Positions 5,487 to 7,715 of a stretch of DNA of 7,715 bases are shown piece by piece; positions within the stretch are counted from its first letter, which is position 1; each line of letters begins with the position of its first letter. The notes below the pieces were generated by a model, which saw only the letters and a list, made by a program, of their open reading frames with translations, was not told where the DNA came from and ran no database searches. The position numbers and the translations under genes were made by a program. The stretch comes from Ornithomonoglobus_A sp034090805 (lineage in GTDB: Bacteria > Bacillota > Clostridia > UBA1381): contig JAXDRV010000009.1 of NCBI GenBank assembly GCA_034090805.1, positions 1 through 7,715 of the forward strand. Reading direction: 5' to 3'.

Positions 5487-7715
5487 TTACTTCTTTAATA
5501 GATGAATATGCTTAAACAAAGACACATCCTTAGAGTAAGCAATGCCGCCGCCCCACTCAAACCAGCCGTCTCGTCCGTTCAGATCATTCTCAACGACAAC
5601 TACGGACATACGCAAATCCTCAACCTTCTCCGGCGTGAGAGGATATATGGTGCTCCACGGGACTGCAAGTTCATATACTGTGTGCTTCGTTGTTTCATCA
5701 CGTGTTATTACACAATTATAAGGATAGTCCCTCCTTGGTGTTGTGCCGTTTGCAACATCACGCCAACACGCCTTTTCCGTAACACCTGAATCCAACAGCG
5801 ACACACCAAATTCATAATAGAATTGCTTACCCATCGCCGATGTATCATCTTTATCCGATATTGGCGGATACTTCAAATCCCCAAATCCATCGGCATAAAA
5901 TGTGAACTGAATACTATCATTACTCCATATGTTACTTCCTGCTTGCGGTGCGGAATGTATATCATCCGTTGCGTCCACACATAGATATACATTATCATCA
6001 TCGTAGCACAGCCATGCTTGTGCATTATAATCCTCGGTATTTGACAGTGATGCCGGCATCAATACCGCTTTCACCATGGATTCCGGCGGGATATACAAAC
6101 AGTTTTTCAGATTTTCAAGGTTCTCGTCAATCTTTCCGTCGATTACCATTTTTCCGCGAGGCATTATATTATAGTCATAATTGCCTTCAAAATCTGCAGT
6201 TTTGGATTCATATTTGTCGCAAATCAGGTTGAACCTTGCGTTATAAACCAGGCCGGACGTCAGTTTGTCAAAGGAATACTGCCATGTCTGACTTTCTTTT
6301 GCAGGAATAACACCCGAAACCTCTATGGTTCCTTCCCGATCACCAAACTGATATCGGATGCCGTTTACGGTTATATCCTCATCCATGTTGTTTTGTACGG
6401 CAAAATCAAGATCACATACAATGTTCATATCTTCCTTCACATACAAATTTTCTTTCACTGTTAAGTCGTAAGGATGTCTGTATTCCACATCATCATACAA
6501 TCTTGCAAACGGCTTGCCGTCAGCCTTAACCACCGTCACAACAGAAGCCTTTTCTTGTTCCTTTGTGGTCACAAACGAAAATTCTTCGCCCGGCATAAAG
6601 CTCTCTCCGTTAAATTCTGCGGTAATGTTTTCTGCATTGAAGTCATCATCCACTTCAACACGAAGCTTCGCCATTGAATCAACGATTAAATTTGACAGCT
6701 CTGCCTTAACCGGCAGCTTTTCCTCTTTTACATCTATAGTTCCTTCAATATATACAGGTTCGGGTTTTAGTTCAAGATAGATTTTCCCATTTACCGGTGT
6801 ATAGATTTCCTCTTTGCCCATAATGTTCGTAATCTTAACCGGTTCATCGGTATACACTGCAACATCCGCTCCGTTCAGCGCATTAAGCACACTCAAATCC
6901 TTCCCGTCTTCTGTGGTAAACACATACCGATATATATTGCCATCCGTTATGGTTTCTTTCACATTGGCTCTCGAAAGTTTTCTTGTCGCCACGCAGTATG
7001 CCTGGTAAGCCTCTTTCGGTGCCCAATCTCCGTATTTACCTTTTCTGGAATAAATGAGTCCGAAATTCTGCTCGTTGATATTCTCATCATGTCCATCGTT
7101 CATCAAGGAATACCATATTACATTCTCAAAGCCTGCCGACAGTGCCGTAGCCAGAATACGCGGCACATACTCCGCCTGCTCACGATATGTAACTCCGGCA
7201 GAAAAATTAGCCGTATGTCCTCCCGTTTCGTTCATGTAAATATGTACCTTGTGTCCGCTTGTATTATACTTATCCACCATGGCCTTTATTTTATCGTACA
7301 GCGGCTTAATATCCGTTTCGGGTCCTAAACCGGGTGTATCACCTATTACCATCTTCGGATAACGGTGTACTCCCAGATAGTCAAGATAATTAAAAGCTCC
7401 GAGCTTATAAAATTCTTCGTCCCATTCACTGCCGTATGCGGTAACACCAATTTGGACGTCCGGATGGTTTTGCTTTACAACCTCATAGCAGCGCTTTACA
7501 ATATTATATAAGGTCTGCGGTTTCTTGCCTTCCGGTCCCGAGCTTGTATCCTCAAACTCATTGAGTATGTCAACCCATTTCATTCTACCGTTCCAGCAAT
7601 CTGCAAGAGCATTTGCAAAATTTGCCTGCCCGTTTATACCTTCCTCCGTATAAGGTGTCACGCCGCCGTCGTAAAATCTATGCGTCTGAACAGTTAAATC
7701 CCATGCAGCCATATT
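5487..7715 (-). CDS. Clan GH-A glycoside hydrolase with C-terminal CBM9-like module, 5' end outside window
   Basis: Probably a secreted enzyme that cleaves plant or host polysaccharide. The frame is open to the window edge, so the first Met in view (7712) is probably internal and the signal peptide and first barrel strands are missing. Numbering from that Met, ILNEFE puts a candidate acid/base at Glu52, HRYP near 116-119 fits a late barrel strand, YMNETGG puts a candidate nucleophile at Glu162, and VIWYSLMND near 198-206 followed by NFGL fits the last strand. This spacing is typical of clan GH-A (GH39/GH5-like); I cannot fix the family. Residues about 240-330 look like a beta-sandwich common after such barrels. 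About 335-519 is beta-rich and unassigned. Residues 520-741 resemble CBM9/DOMON-like domains: VIDGKID at the start, an aromatic-rich middle, and GWFEWGGGIAYSKD near the end. It ends TAA and the next gene's Shine-Dalgarno follows at once, so the two are co-transcribed. Substrate unknown. Confidence 0.85.
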   Translation of the reverse strand, partial: NMAAWDLTVQTHRFYDGGVTPYTEEGINGQANFANALADCWNGRMKWVDILNEFEDTSSGPEGKKPQTLYNIVKRCYEVVKQNHPDVQIGVTAYGSEWDEEFYKLGAFNYLDYLGVHRYPKMVIGDTPGLGPETDIKPLYDKIKAMVDKYNTSGHKVHIYMNETGGHTANFSAGVTYREQAEYVPRILATALSAGFENVIWYSLMNDGHDENINEQNFGLIYSRKGKYGDWAPKEAYQAYCVATRKLSRANVKETITDGNIYRYVFTTEDGKDLSVLNALNGADVAVYTDEPVKITNIMGKEEIYTPVNGKIYLELKPEPVYIEGTIDVKEEKLPVKAELSNLIVDSMAKLRVEVDDDFNAENITAEFNGESFMPGEEFSFVTTKEQEKASVVTVVKADGKPFARLYDDVEYRHPYDLTVKENLYVKEDMNIVCDLDFAVQNNMDEDITVNGIRYQFGDREGTIEVSGVIPAKESQTWQYSFDKLTSGLVYNARFNLICDKYESKTADFEGNYDYNIMPRGKMVIDGKIDENLENLKNCLYIPPESMVKAVLMPASLSNTEDYNAQAWLCYDDDNVYLCVDATDDIHSAPQAGSNIWSNDSIQFTFYADGFGDLKYPPISDKDDTSAMGKQFYYEFGVSLLDSGVTEKACWRDVANGTTPRRDYPYNCVITRDETTKHTVYELAVPWSTIYPLTPEKVEDLRMSVVVVENDLNGRDGWFEWGGGIAYSKDVSLFKHIHLLKK

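Noticed and set aside
118..7328. Plus-strand open frames of 60-116 codons throughout the window
   Set aside because: All but a few at the left edge lie opposite well-supported minus-strand genes; those seen show basic or Ser/Cys-rich antisense composition, with no convincing ribosome binding sites or domains.
1..7715. CRISPR array, tRNA, rRNA or insertion-sequence genes
   Set aside because: No evenly spaced repeats, cloverleaf-like sequence, rRNA-like sequence or transposase-like frame was seen on reading both strands.

Overview
The window looks like an accessory carbohydrate-use region of a Gram-positive, Clostridia-type anaerobe. The clues are strong AGGAGG-like ribosome binding sites, low-to-moderate GC content, a lipoprotein sugar-binding protein paired with two CUT1 permeases, and a secreted protein built from domains I associate with gut Clostridia. 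The assignment rests on gene style only; no marker gene is present.

Every credible gene is on the minus strand, so the operon reads from the right edge to the left. In order of transcription it holds: a large glycoside hydrolase whose start lies outside the window (7715-5487), with a clan GH-A barrel and a C-terminal family 9-like carbohydrate-binding module; a secreted protein of unknown function resembling DUF6273 (5472-4252); an extracellular sugar-binding lipoprotein (4195-2774); and MalF-like (2649-1717) and MalG-like (1703-792) permeases. Gaps are 14, 56, about 124 and 13 nt, and the stop codon of one gene touches or overlaps the Shine-Dalgarno of the next in two places. This points to one transcript for outside-the-cell glycan attack followed by oligosaccharide import. 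No matching import ATPase or regulator is seen. A shared MsmK-type ATPase elsewhere in the genome would be the usual solution in Firmicutes.

The left 700 bases are different: they hold broken pieces. A short reading frame that begins like a GH65-type enzyme (694-600) runs at a 7-base C/G run into an out-of-frame piece resembling the C-terminus of a GH78 alpha-L-rhamnosidase (599-456). After it comes the first 75 codons of an ABC-2 exporter-type ATPase, which ends abruptly near position 151. The last 115 bases are non-coding, with small inverted repeats and a good promoter that reads out of the left edge. This is either a real deletion/recombination scar or a chimeric assembly end.

I do not see a clearly new molecular system. 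The points most worth following are the unknown secreted protein inside the sugar operon, the unassigned middle of the hydrolase, the switch-like hairpins between the binding-protein and permease genes, and the breakpoint zone on the left.
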